Under the pieces are notes generated by a model. That model worked only from the letters and a program-made list of their open reading frames with translations. It did not search any database and was not told the origin of the DNA. Of a stretch of 24,507 nucleotides of DNA, positions 6,987 through 15,248 are shown piece by piece; positions within the stretch are counted from its first letter, which is position 1, and the number at the start of each line of letters is the position of its first letter. The translations under genes were made by a program, and so were the position numbers. The DNA comes from Oscillospiraceae bacterium (lineage in GTDB: Bacteria > Bacillota > Clostridia > Oscillospirales > Oscillospiraceae), in contig WRMX01000010.1 of the NCBI GenBank assembly GCA_009776905.1, positions 1 to 24,507 on the forward strand, given 5' to 3'.

Positions 6987-8426
6987 ATGAGAAAAACAAA
7001 AATCATCGCGACGGTCGGGCCTGCGACGGACGATCCGACCGTTATGAAGTCCATGCTCTCCGCCGGGCTCGACGTCGCCCGCTTCAACTTTTCCCACGGC
7101 ACTCATGAAGACCATGCGGAAAGGCTTGCAAATCTGCGAAAAATCTGCGCCAAAGCAGGCATGACAGTTGCAACCATGGCGGACACGAAAGGCCCTGAAA
7201 TCAGGCTTGGAGTTTTTGAGAACGGCCGCACCGACCTCATCACGGGGTCCGCGTTCACGCTCACAACGAAGGAAGTGTCCGGAGACGCATCGCGGGCAAG
7301 CATCACATACGAGAGCCTGCCGCATGACGTGTCGCCGGGGACCAAAATACTATTGGACGACGGGCTCATCGAGCTCAGCGTGGAATCTGCGACGGGCACC
7401 GACATAGTCACGAGAGTCGTCGTAGGCGGCCCGATTTCCGACAGGAAAAGCGTCAACGTGCCCGGAGTCAAGCTGGACATCCCCTTCATCAGCGCGCAGG
7501 ACCGTTCCGATTTGCGGTTTTTCGTCGAAAACGATTTTGACATCATCGCAGCCTCCTTCGTCAGAACCGCAGACGACATCAGAGAGATGCGCGAAGAACT
7601 TCACAGGCTCGACAGCGCGAACAGGATCAAAATCGTCGCGAAGATTGAAAACGCCGAAGGCGTCGCATGCGCGGACGCGATCTTGAGCGCGGCGGACGGA
7701 GTTATGGTCGCCAGAGGCGATCTCGGCGTCGAGGTGGATTTTGAGGAACTTCCGATCATCCAGAAAGACCTGATAAGGAAAGCTGTCCGGCAGGGAAAAT
7801 GCGTCATCACCGCCACGCAGATGCTGGAATCTATGATCAACGCGCCCCGCCCTACCAGGGCCGAAACATCGGACGTCGCGAACGCAATATACGACGGCAC
7901 GGGCGCCATAATGCTCTCCGGCGAGACTTCCATCGGCAAATACCCCGTCGAAGCGCTCTCCGCGATGGCAAAAATAGCGGAGCGCATAGAGCGCGGGATC
8001 GATTACCGACACCAATTCTGGCAGAGCGAGTATAAGCCGGAAACGACGGTGACCAACGCGATCTCGCACGCGACCGTGACGACCGCGCACGAGCTGCGCA
8101 CGGCGGCTATACTGACGGTCACGATGTCGGGGGACACGGCGCGCAATGTCGCAAAGTTCCGCCCGATTTGCCCGATCATCGCATGCACGCCAAACCCGAC
8201 GACGGCGCGCCAATTGAAAATCGTTTGGGGCGTCATTCCGCTATTGACGCGCGAAGAAGATGACACCGCGGCTTTGTTCAGCCATGCGGTCGAGGCCGCA
8301 ATGGCCGGAGGCTACATTAAAAAAGGCGACTTGGTCGTGCTGACGGCCGGCGTGCCGGTCGGGCATTCCGGCACGACGAACATGATACAGGTCCATGTGG
8401 TCGGAGAGAAAATAAGGGTTGGTTAA
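6987..8426 (+). CDS. pyk: Pyruvate kinase
   Basis: This 479-residue enzyme converts phosphoenolpyruvate and ADP to pyruvate and ATP. Visible active-site residues are Arg32, Asn34 and Ser36 (ARFNFSHG), Asp66-Thr67 in ADTKGPEIR (K+ and substrate site), Lys219 and Glu221 in AKIENAEG, Asp245 in ARGDLGVE, and the TQMLESM loop. The B domain (about 70-165) and the C-terminal regulatory domain are present. It lacks the extra phosphohistidine-type domain found at the C-terminus of Bacillus pyruvate kinases, so its length resembles the E. coli enzymes. AAGGAG lies eight bases before the ATG. The gene is single and convergent with the histidine kinase gene; the spacer between them contains tandem repeats. 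Confidence 0.97.
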   Translation: MRKTKIIATVGPATDDPTVMKSMLSAGLDVARFNFSHGTHEDHAERLANLRKICAKAGMTVATMADTKGPEIRLGVFENGRTDLITGSAFTLTTKEVSGDASRASITYESLPHDVSPGTKILLDDGLIELSVESATGTDIVTRVVVGGPISDRKSVNVPGVKLDIPFISAQDRSDLRFFVENDFDIIAASFVRTADDIREMREELHRLDSANRIKIVAKIENAEGVACADAILSAADGVMVARGDLGVEVDFEELPIIQKDLIRKAVRQGKCVITATQMLESMINAPRPTRAETSDVANAIYDGTGAIMLSGETSIGKYPVEALSAMAKIAERIERGIDYRHQFWQSEYKPETTVTNAISHATVTTAHELRTAAILTVTMSGDTARNVAKFRPICPIIACTPNPTTARQLKIVWGVIPLLTREEDDTAALFSHAVEAAMAGGYIKKGDLVVLTAGVPVGHSGTTNMIQVHVVGEKIRVG

Positions 8427-8427
8427 C

Positions 8428-8585
8428 GCAGCGCGAGCATCGACGGGAAGCCCCGGTCGCATAAGACGGTCACGGCGAAAGCAGCGCGAGCATCGACGGG
8501 AAGCCCCGTAAGCCCCGGCCGCATTAGCCGGATCATGGCGCAAGTAGCGCGAACCTCACTTGGAAGCGCATGCCGCCGCCTTTCA
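8428..8585 (-). repeat. Tandem repeats derived from the 3' end of the histidine kinase gene
   Basis: A 28-base sequence at 8428-8455 recurs exactly at 8481-8508. The flanking bases are also related, so the repeating unit is about 53 and 62 bp (the second unit has a 9-bp insertion). Read on the minus strand, both units resemble the last codons and stop region of the kinase gene (CTTCCAAGTGAGGTTCGCGC against CTTCCCGTCGATGCTCGCGC). Together they look like three tandem copies, one of which is the coding end. Confidence 0.7.
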
Positions 8586-9924
8586 GCCTTGCCGCCTCAA
8601 CCTTGCCGCCCAGCTCACGCACGGTATCCTGGACGATCGACAGCCCCAGCCCGCTGCCGCCCGCGCCACGCGACCTGGCTTTATCGACCCTGTAAAAGCG
8701 GTCAAAAATATGCGGCATGTCCGCATCGGGAACGCCGATCCCCGTGTCATCAACGGTAAGAACGACTTCATCGCCCTCGATAACGAGCTTAACGGTCAGC
8801 TTACCGTTGGGCTTGTTATATTTAATAGCGTTTTCAACAAGATTAAAAATAACCTGGTGCACGGAATCGCCCGTCGCCAAAACAAAACACCCATCCGATA
8901 ATATGGAATCAATTTCCAAGCCGAGGCTTGCGGCGAGCGGGCGCAGCATCCGCAATGTGTCATTGACCGCTTCTTTCATGTCGATGCGCGTCTTGTCGTC
9001 GGAAATATTCCCATCCAGCCTCGTCAAAGTCATAAGCTTCTCGGTCGTGCGCGTAAGCCTCTCCGCCTCGATGCCGATGTCGCTGACAAACTCCTGCACG
9101 GTCTCCCGTTCGATGCCCTCGTTTTGGAGAATGCTGTCGCTGAGGAGCCTTATCGACGCTAGCGGAGTCTTCAACTCATGCGAAGCGTTCGCGACAAAAC
9201 TGCGCCTTATCTCGTCAGTTTCGCGCAGCCTGTCCGTTAGGCTGTTGAATTCATCGCCGAGCAGCGCAAGCTCGTCGCTGCCCCTGACGTTCACGCGATA
9301 GTTGTATTCGCCCTCCCGCACGGTCTTGATGGCCTTGAAAATCCCCGTAATGCGCCGCATGACAGACCAAATGATGATTACGACCATCGCAACCGAAAAA
9401 CCTGCGACAATGACCGAAATATTCCATAGAGTAGTCTGCATGTCCATCAGAATCGTCCCCTGCTCGCGGTCCTCCTCATGGACGTACACGGCGCCGATGG
9501 CCGCCCCCCTGCTCATTACGGGGGCCAGCGCGCTGCTGGAAAAGGAGCCGCCCGCAAACTTCCCCGCAAAAAGGTCGAAGCCCTCCATCGCGCGCGCGAT
9601 GAGGCCGTCGGGGAAGTCGGACTGCATGTAGTTGTCGTCGGACCCATAGATGACATCGCCGCTCGTGTCGATTATGACAATGTGGGAAACGCCCGTGACA
9701 TCGAGGACATCCATAACCCGCGCCACGTCGTCAACGGTCAAAACATCGAACAAATCCTCCAAACTCGCGGTGATGATCGATGCCTGGCTTTGGATGAACG
9801 CTTGCTTCGATGAAAAGATAACATCGCGGGACGCCGTCAGGAAGTAAGTATTCATTAAGATGAGCACAACGGCGATAACGGAAAAATAAGTGAGGGCAAA
9901 CTTCGTGCGAATGCTGCTGAACAC
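8533..9924 (-). CDS. Sensor histidine kinase, PhoR-like
   Basis: The 463-residue kinase has a membrane segment at 7-29, an extracytoplasmic sensor of about 135 residues, a second membrane segment at about 167-187, HAMP (188-240), HisKA with phospho-acceptor His249 in NASHELKTPL, and HATPase (N box NLVENAIKYNK, G1 box DDTGIGVPD, F box FDRFYRVDKARSR, G2 box GSGLGLSIV). It should autophosphorylate on His249 and pass phosphate to the regulator encoded just upstream. The start is a GTG 16 bp after the regulator stop codon; the ribosome site there (GAGG) abuts the GTG, so translation may be coupled. The ligand is unknown. The 3' end is duplicated downstream as decayed tandem repeats. Confidence 0.92.
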   Translation of the reverse strand: MFSSIRTKFALTYFSVIAVVLILMNTYFLTASRDVIFSSKQAFIQSQASIITASLEDLFDVLTVDDVARVMDVLDVTGVSHIVIIDTSGDVIYGSDDNYMQSDFPDGLIARAMEGFDLFAGKFAGGSFSSSALAPVMSRGAAIGAVYVHEEDREQGTILMDMQTTLWNISVIVAGFSVAMVVIIIWSVMRRITGIFKAIKTVREGEYNYRVNVRGSDELALLGDEFNSLTDRLRETDEIRRSFVANASHELKTPLASIRLLSDSILQNEGIERETVQEFVSDIGIEAERLTRTTEKLMTLTRLDGNISDDKTRIDMKEAVNDTLRMLRPLAASLGLEIDSILSDGCFVLATGDSVHQVIFNLVENAIKYNKPNGKLTVKLVIEGDEVVLTVDDTGIGVPDADMPHIFDRFYRVDKARSRGAGGSGLGLSIVQDTVRELGGKVEAARLKGGGMRFQVRFALLAP

Positions 9925-9940
9925 CCTCAGCTTTCTTGCG

Positions 9941-10618
9941 CTAGCCCCTGATATAGTAGCCCACCCCCCATTTTGTCATGATGTGCTCAGGCTCCGCAGG
10001 GTTCTCTTCCAATTTCTCGCGCAGCCTGCGAATGTGCACGTCGACAGTCCTGATATCGCCTTGGTATTCATACCCCCAAACAATGTTGAGCAGCGTCTCC
10101 CTGGAAAAAACACGCCCCGGGTTCTTAGCAAGAAGCTCAAAAACGTCGAATTCCTTGACGGTAAGCTCTATCGGTACGTCTTTTCTCAGCGCCACTCGTT
10201 TTTCCGCGTCGATGACGATATGGCCGACGACGAGCCTGGTCCCCGTGGCGCTTGAAACAAGAGCGGAACGGCGCAACAGAGCGCGCACCCTCGCCTTCAA
10301 TTCGAGAATGTTGAAGGGCTTTGTCAAATAGTCGTCGGCGCCATAATCAAAACCTATCACCTTGTCATTATCCTCGCTGCGCGCCGTGAGCATGATGATG
10401 GGAACCGTTGAAAACTCGCGTATGCGCATGCATGCCGAAAGCCCGTCAAGCTCGGGCATCATGACATCGAGGATAATGAGGTCATATTTGCCGCTCCGCG
10501 CGAACTCGACGGCTTCCGTCCCGTTGTATGCGGCATCGACCTGGTAGCCCTCGTTTTCCAGATTGAATTTTATGCCCTTGACGAGCAGCCTTTCATCATC
10601 GACGACTAGAATGTTCAT
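9941..10618 (-). CDS. OmpR/PhoB-family response regulator
   Basis: The 225-residue regulator has a receiver domain with acidic residues at DDER (7-8), phospho-acceptor Asp51 in ILDVMMPELDG, Thr79 and Lys100 (YLTKPFN). The C-terminal winged helix (about 130-224) contains LTVKEFDVFELLAKNPGRVF and the recognition region TVDVHIRRLREKL. Gene order regulator-kinase with a 16-bp gap indicates an operon and a cognate pair. The overall type is that of PhoP/PhoB or WalR-like regulators; the neighbours do not tell which genes it controls. Confidence 0.93.
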   Translation of the reverse strand: MNILVVDDERLLVKGIKFNLENEGYQVDAAYNGTEAVEFARSGKYDLIILDVMMPELDGLSACMRIREFSTVPIIMLTARSEDNDKVIGFDYGADDYLTKPFNILELKARVRALLRRSALVSSATGTRLVVGHIVIDAEKRVALRKDVPIELTVKEFDVFELLAKNPGRVFSRETLLNIVWGYEYQGDIRTVDVHIRRLREKLEENPAEPEHIMTKWGVGYYIRG

Positions 10619-10688
10619 ATACCCGACCCCTATCCCCCGGCCTATTTATGGCGGGACACTATATATTAATCCTCACACGCCGGCGCTG

Positions 10689-10762
10689 CGCGTTTCGCGC
10701 GGCGATAGCGCCTTATTGTCTTAAGGACAAATCATTTTTTGTTGGTGTCGCGTTTCGCGCGG
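10689..10762. repeat. Paired 14-bp palindromic direct repeats, 60 bp apart
   Basis: CGCGTTTCGCGCGG occurs at 10689-10702 and again at 10749-10762, exactly 60 bp apart, in the spacer between the comEA-like and response regulator genes. Each can fold as a GCGCG/CGCGC-type hairpin with a TTT loop. The reverse complement around the first copy, CTATCGCCGCGCGAA, is identical to a stretch of the structured element at 22064-22252, so the two may share ancestry. Between the copies lies TTGTC-TTAAG-GACAA followed by TTTTTT on the plus strand. Confidence 0.6.
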
Positions 10763-10764
10763 AG

Positions 10765-11358
10765 CTATCCACCGACGGTTATTCTGTCCTTCATCGCCGC
10801 GAACTTCTTTTCGCCAATCCCTGACACTTTCTTAATGTCTTCGACAGCGGAAAACAACCCGTTGCGGTTACGGTAATCAATGATCCGCCCTGCGATGACC
10901 TCGCCGACGCCCGGGAGGTCCATCAGCTCCGCTTTCGACGCTGTGTTGATGTTGATCCTGCCGTCTCCGCCCTTGGGCGCGCCGGACGGACTCGCGCTCG
11001 CGGCCTGCTCCCCATCGTGCGAGCCGGTGCCGTTCGCGGCATCCTCGCTGCCCTCTGCCGATGTCCGGCCCGATGCCGTGCCCGAAGGTGACGTGCCGTA
11101 AGGCGCCGTGCCGCCCACATCAGATGCGCCGCCCGCATCTGAAGCTCCGCCAGCATCCGCACCGGCCGCGTCCTGCGTGGCTTGCGACCCTTGACGGCTC
11201 TGCGGATCCTGCGCGTAAACACGCTGAACCTCGCCATACTGAGGGTCGATGGCAACAACGCTGACCGACTCTTTGCTCCCCGTGTAATATCCGCCTAAAA
11301 AACACAAAAAAGCAGCCGTGACAGCAATAATGATAAGCTCAACTTTTCTCAATCTCAT
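10765..11358 (-). CDS. comEA: ComEA-like helix-hairpin-helix DNA-binding protein
   Basis: The 197-residue protein has an N-terminal signal anchor (about 7-26) that would place the rest outside the membrane, a Gly/Ala/Ser/Asp-rich linker (51-133), and a ComEA-type tandem helix-hairpin-helix domain (134-197) with INTASKAELMDLPGVGEVIA and KKVSGIGEKK. ComEA proteins bind incoming double-stranded DNA at the cell surface during natural transformation. The SLBB domain that often sits between anchor and HhH in Bacillus ComEA is not evident. No comEC or comEB lies next to it, so a role in competence is inferred from the domain only. It precedes the two-component genes on the same strand, about 146 bp apart. 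Confidence 0.8.
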   Translation of the reverse strand: MRLRKVELIIIAVTAAFLCFLGGYYTGSKESVSVVAIDPQYGEVQRVYAQDPQSRQGSQATQDAAGADAGGASDAGGASDVGGTAPYGTSPSGTASGRTSAEGSEDAANGTGSHDGEQAASASPSGAPKGGDGRININTASKAELMDLPGVGEVIAGRIIDYRNRNGLFSAVEDIKKVSGIGEKKFAAMKDRITVGG

Positions 11359-11393
11359 AATAACACCGCAGTCATAGTTTCCGCAACTAAATG

Positions 11394-11421
11394 TTTATAA
11401 TATATGTTCTTTTTTCACCAA
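11394..11421 (-). promoter_or_regulatory. Predicted promoter for the comEA-like gene
   Basis: On the minus strand TTGGTG (11416-11421) and TATAAA (11394-11399) are 16 bp apart, about 35 bp before the ATG. It overlaps the divergent promoter of the carboxypeptidase-like gene, so the two may compete for RNA polymerase. Confidence 0.5.
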
Positions 11422-11435
11422 AACCATGATATACT
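11407..11435 (+). promoter_or_regulatory. Predicted extended -10 promoter for the carboxypeptidase-like gene
   Basis: TATACT (11430-11435) is preceded by TGA, forming an extended -10 motif. The -35 region TTCTTT (17-bp spacing) is weak. The resulting leader of about 165 nt would contain the palindromic element at 11470-11517. Confidence 0.45.
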
Positions 11436-11469
11436 AACCACACCCTACCTCGGATAAACCGGGTACCGC

Positions 11470-11517
11470 GTAGGGGCGGATATTATCCGCCCGCGGGCGC
11501 ATGATATGCGCCCCTAC
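11470..11517. repeat. Three-armed palindromic REP/MITE-like element
   Basis: An outer stem GTAGGGG (11470-11476) / CCCCTAC (11511-11517) encloses two hairpins: CGGATATTATCCG (11477-11489) and GGGCGCATGATATGCGCCC (11495-11513), the last sharing bases with the outer stem. Elements of this kind, with GTAGGGGCG ends, resemble REP-like repeats found across many bacterial genomes. It lies in the leader of the carboxypeptidase-like gene. Confidence 0.75.
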
Positions 11518-11606
11518 ATCGCACCCATTAATTGCGCCAGAAATTGTATGAATTTGGGAATAAATGAACAATTCCATCAAGACACCAAGCCGAACAGGAG
11601 CGCGAC

Positions 11607-13022
11607 ATGAAAACAACACCAGCCAAGGCAATAAAGGTGATTTCAGCAGCGGTCGCAATCGCTGCCATGCTCTCCGTCGCCGCCATAATCGCGGACGTGG
11701 CCCCCGCCTCGGCAGCCGACCCCTTTCGCAACCTTGCCGCCGATGCCGCGCTGCTCATCGAAGTTGACAGCGGCACTGTCTTGTTTGAGCGCAACGCCAC
11801 GAGGCGCCACCCCGCCGACGCGCTTACGAGGACGATGACGCTCCTCCTTGCGGTCATAGCCTGCGAGGACGGCGACGTCGCGGTCGACGACATCGTGGAA
11901 ATGACCGAGTCAGCGTTTTATAACATAGACACCGCAAGCTCGGCGCCCGTCGTGCAGCCCGGGGAATCGATGCTCCTGCTCGACCTCATGCACTGCGCCC
12001 TTGTCGGGAACTCGGGCGAGGCGTTTAACATGATTGCCGAGCATGTCGCAGGGAACGCCGGCAAGTTCCTGACGGAAATGAACGCCAAAGCCAAGGAACT
12101 GGGGTGCCTGGACACAAACTTCACGAACACGCACGGCCAATACAACCAAATGCAATATACCAACGCGATCGACCAGTCCGTTATATTCCGCGAAGCCATG
12201 AAGCACCAGCTTTTCGTCGAGATTTCCAGCGCGCTCAGATACGACATGCCGGAAACCGAAACCTCCGCGGCGCGCAAGATGACAAACCAAAACTCGTTGC
12301 TCAACCCAAACAGCAAGTATTATTACAGGCCGTGCACATCCGGCGTGACGAGCGCGACATATGAAGGCGGCTATTCATTCGTCGCATATGCCGAATCCGA
12401 AGGCCTGTCGCTGATATCTGTCGTTTTGGGGTCCGACGTCATCATCTTTGAAGACGAGTCCGCCGAGATGCGAAACCTCACCGAAACGCGCAGGCTCTTT
12501 GAGTGGGGGTTCTCAAATTTCTCGCGCAGGACGATTATCTCGCCCGTCGACCTCGTCGGAAAGGTCCCCGTGACGCACGGCGCCGGAGCCGATTTCGTCA
12601 ACCTCAGGCCGGATTCGTCGATCACGCTGCTGCTCGACAACGACATCAAGGACGAGGACTTCACGCGCAAAATCACCGTGTATAACGTCGAAGCAAACGA
12701 AACGCTTTACGCGCCGGTCTCCGCGGGCGACGTTCTCGGCGAGATGTCCCTCTCCCGCAACGGCATCGAAATCGGGACGGTGCTGCTTGTCGCGAACACG
12801 AGCATCGAGCTGCACAAGCTGCAGTATATCAAAGTACAGGTCACGGACATTCTCACGAGCAAGGTGGCGCGCCTTGTCATATGGGTGCTGACGATGCTCA
12901 TCTTGGGCTATGTCGCGCTCGTGATACGGTATAACGTCCTGCGGCGCAGGCGGCTGCGAAAAATCGCGGAAGCGAAGCAGCGGCTGCGCGAAGAGCGCCA
13001 AAACCCGCATCGCGATGAATGA
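11607..13022 (+). CDS. D-alanyl-D-alanine carboxypeptidase homologue with degenerate active site
   Basis: The 471-residue protein has a signal peptide (about 1-37), a DacF/PBP5-like domain (about 38-300), a C-terminal beta domain, a membrane segment (420-442) and a basic cytoplasmic tail. The fold is recognisable from MTLLLAV, AEHVAGNAGKF, NAKAKELG, NTHG and GGYSFVAYAE. All three penicillin-binding motifs are changed: SxxK is ALTR (Ala72, Arg75), SxN is VGN (Val133), and KTG is TSG (244-246). Active family members trim the terminal D-Ala of peptidoglycan stem peptides through an acyl-serine; this one lacks the serine and lysine and should be inactive. A binding, scaffold or sensor role is inference. 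CAGGAG lies before the ATG. The reading frame is intact, so it is not simply a pseudogene. Confidence 0.85.
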   Translation: MKTTPAKAIKVISAAVAIAAMLSVAAIIADVAPASAADPFRNLAADAALLIEVDSGTVLFERNATRRHPADALTRTMTLLLAVIACEDGDVAVDDIVEMTESAFYNIDTASSAPVVQPGESMLLLDLMHCALVGNSGEAFNMIAEHVAGNAGKFLTEMNAKAKELGCLDTNFTNTHGQYNQMQYTNAIDQSVIFREAMKHQLFVEISSALRYDMPETETSAARKMTNQNSLLNPNSKYYYRPCTSGVTSATYEGGYSFVAYAESEGLSLISVVLGSDVIIFEDESAEMRNLTETRRLFEWGFSNFSRRTIISPVDLVGKVPVTHGAGADFVNLRPDSSITLLLDNDIKDEDFTRKITVYNVEANETLYAPVSAGDVLGEMSLSRNGIEIGTVLLVANTSIELHKLQYIKVQVTDILTSKVARLVIWVLTMLILGYVALVIRYNVLRRRRLRKIAEAKQRLREERQNPHRDE

Positions 13023-13369
13023 TGCCCATGACAGCAATCCATCATTTGATAAAGTTCACGTAGCACCTTTGTGCGTGTCATTCTGAGGGAACTTACGACC
13101 GAAGAATCTTTTGCTGTGAATTGAGCGAAGGATTATTCATCTGCGGCTCAAAATGGCATGTAAGAGTAGCCAATTAGCAATATGCGTGAATTGTAAGCCA
13201 TCATATGCAGCAATTCTAAAGCACTCCTCTCCCCCCTGTCAATTGCCACTACTTTCCATTTTTCGAGGCACGAATCCTTCGCATTTCGACAAGCGCAATA
13301 TGAAACTCACAGCAAAAATCGCCGTGGCTCCCCCACGGCTACACTCTAAATGATTAAAAAGGAAGCACA
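13023..13369. other. Intergenic spacer with repeat fragment and hairpin
   Basis: No convincing gene is present. It holds AATGATG/CATCATT arms just after the carboxypeptidase-like stop codon, a fragment of a GTCATTCTGAG-type repeat (about 13077-13140), and a hairpin GCCGTGG-CTCCC-CCACGGC at 13321-13339, 30 bp before the next ATG. I found no clear promoter and no riboswitch signature such as the TPP box that might name the importer's substrate. Confidence 0.5.
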
Positions 13370-14455
13370 ATGAAAAGAATAACCACAATGAGTAAGATAA
13401 CCACAATAATCCTTTGCTGCCTGCTCGCGCTGGGAATGCAGGCCGCATGCAAAAGCAAAACCGAAGAAACAAAAGAAGCCACCCCAATTAAAGTCATGTT
13501 GGTCGACGGAGCGCCGTTGCTGAGCATGACGGCCGTGATGTCTGACGATTTCGAGGGCATAGAAGGATATGACATAGAATATACGATAACGAACGACTCC
13601 GACGCGCTCGTCGCCGCACTGCTCAACAAAGAGCCCGACTTCGCGATCGCGCCGATCAACGTAGCGGCGATGATGAACAACAACGGCAGCGGGTACTGCC
13701 TTGCCGCCGTCACGATATGGGGCATCATGCAAATAGTGTCCGACCGCGACGTTTCCACGCTCGAGGACATGATTGGCGAAACGATTATAGCTTTCGGCAG
13801 GGGCGGCACGCCGGGAATCACGTTAAGGGCGGTGTTAAAGCAAAACAACATCGCATATAATGAACCCGACGACACGAACTTCACGCCCGACCCCGATAAG
13901 GTCAACATCGTGTATCTGACGGCCCCAACGGATGTCAGGGACGCTATCGCGACCGGCATGGTCGTGGGCGGGGAGGCCGCCAGCTTCGGGCTTTTGGCGG
14001 AACCGGTCGCGACGGCCATTACGGGCTTTGCCGCCAATGCAGGCAGGGACGGTTTCACGCCAAAAATCAATTTGCAGGCAGAATGGGCAAAAAGCAACAA
14101 TGGCGAGGTTTTCCCCCAGGCCGCGCTAATATTCCATGAAAGGCTTTTGGCCGATAATTCAGGTTCCATCGTCGACGATTTTATAGCATATGCCGAGCAG
14201 TCGTCAATTTACGCAAACGAGCGCCCCGCGGAAGCGGGCGACCTTGCCGTGACTCTCGGGTCGATTTCAATTCCAAACGGAAAGATCGTCGAAGCAGCGT
14301 ATAACGCCGGCAGAATACAATTGAGCTTCACATACGCTATCGACGCGAAAACGGCGATAAGCAATTATCTGCAGATATTCATGGAAGAAAACGCCAACCT
14401 CATAGGGGGCAAAATGCCTTCGGACAGTTTTTATTATGACCAATCACAAAGCTAA
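13370..14455 (+). CDS. ABC importer substrate-binding lipoprotein (NitT/TauT/ThiY-like)
   Basis: The 361-residue protein begins with a lipoprotein-type signal peptide ending at Cys27 (LGMQAAC; Gln at -3 is slightly atypical). The mature part has the two-lobed layout of periplasmic-binding proteins of the nitrate/sulfonate/thiamine-precursor group: PIKVMLVDGAP, then DFAIAPINVAA, then a hinge at STLEDMIGETIIAFGRGGTPG. It should capture a small solute outside the membrane for the permease and ATPase encoded next. AAGGAAG precedes the ATG; a second in-frame Met at residue 7 is possible. The gene overlaps the permease gene by 20 bp. Substrate cannot be read from the sequence. Confidence 0.85.
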   Translation: MKRITTMSKITTIILCCLLALGMQAACKSKTEETKEATPIKVMLVDGAPLLSMTAVMSDDFEGIEGYDIEYTITNDSDALVAALLNKEPDFAIAPINVAAMMNNNGSGYCLAAVTIWGIMQIVSDRDVSTLEDMIGETIIAFGRGGTPGITLRAVLKQNNIAYNEPDDTNFTPDPDKVNIVYLTAPTDVRDAIATGMVVGGEAASFGLLAEPVATAITGFAANAGRDGFTPKINLQAEWAKSNNGEVFPQAALIFHERLLADNSGSIVDDFIAYAEQSSIYANERPAEAGDLAVTLGSISIPNGKIVEAAYNAGRIQLSFTYAIDAKTAISNYLQIFMEENANLIGGKMPSDSFYYDQSQS

Positions 14456-15248
14456 AAAATTCCTGATATCTATATTGTCTTTCATGATTATCATAGCGTT
14501 GTGGTGGATTCTTTCCGAAACGAGCCACAAGCAGACGGGGATAATCCCGACGCCGCTGGATACGCTCCGGATAATCGTGGAAGAAATGCGAAAAGATAGC
14601 TTTTTAAAAGCTATCTTCAGCACGTTGGAGCGGTCGCTCATCAGCTTTATTATTTCATTTTTCTTCGCGAGTCTTTTGGCCGTAATCACTCATTTCAAAA
14701 AAGTCATCGGCAAGCTTCTGAACCCGTTCATCGTCCTCTGCCGTTCAATGCCCACGCTGGCGCTGATATTGATTTTGCTCCTTGTCGTGGGGAGCGAAAT
14801 GCTACCGACCGTTGTTGCGTTCCTTGTCGTTTTTCCCCTCTGCTTTGAAAACATGAGCGCGGCAATTGCGGAGACGGATAATAAACTGATCACAATGGCA
14901 AAGGTATTCAAAATCCCCAGATGGCGTCAGATCACAGGCATATATGTCCCATCGATGCTCCCGTATGTTTTTTCATCGATTATCGCGGGCTTCGGCCTGA
15001 ACATCAAAGTTGTGATTTCGGCAGAAGTGATGGGCCTGCCGTCCATGTCCGTCGGATATCTTATTCTGCAAGCAAAGCAGAGCTTCAGTTTCGGAGTCTC
15101 TTTCGCATGGCTGGTGATAGCGGTGATACTGAGCCTGGTTTGCGAGACAGTCCTGCGAATGATTGGGAGGCTCTGCATGCCGTATAAATACCCCGGCATT
15201 AAGAGGGTATTCACATGGCGGAACCGCAGGAGGACGAGCGAGCTATGA
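14436..15248 (+). CDS. ABC importer permease (NitT/TauT type)
   Basis: The 270-residue protein has about six membrane segments (for example 10-26, 65-85, 105-120, 125-140, 180-200, 220-240). The ATPase-coupling EAA loop is seen as AETDNKLITMAKVFKIPRWRQITGIYVPS, with the conserved Gly replaced by less typical residues but the I-x-x-P end kept. It forms the channel for the solute delivered by the upstream lipoprotein. Its start lies inside the lipoprotein gene (20-bp overlap) with only a weak ribosome site, indicating translational coupling. Base composition is visibly more AT-rich than in gap or pyk. Confidence 0.85.
   Translation: MTNHKAKKFLISILSFMIIIALWWILSETSHKQTGIIPTPLDTLRIIVEEMRKDSFLKAIFSTLERSLISFIISFFFASLLAVITHFKKVIGKLLNPFIVLCRSMPTLALILILLLVVGSEMLPTVVAFLVVFPLCFENMSAAIAETDNKLITMAKVFKIPRWRQITGIYVPSMLPYVFSSIIAGFGLNIKVVISAEVMGLPSMSVGYLILQAKQSFSFGVSFAWLVIAVILSLVCETVLRMIGRLCMPYKYPGIKRVFTWRNRRRTSEL

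Noticed and set aside
7350..8213. Minus-strand open frame opposite pyk
   Set aside because: It is a shadow of pyruvate kinase, with an Arg/Asp-rich composition and no recognisable domain.
10711..10739. Rho-independent terminator (TTGTC-TTAAG-GACAA then T6)
   Set aside because: The T-run is on the plus strand while both flanking genes are on the minus strand, and the stem is only 5 bp.
13153..13353. 66-codon open frame upstream of the ABC importer
   Set aside because: No ribosome site, no recognisable domain, and it overlaps repeat fragments and a hairpin.
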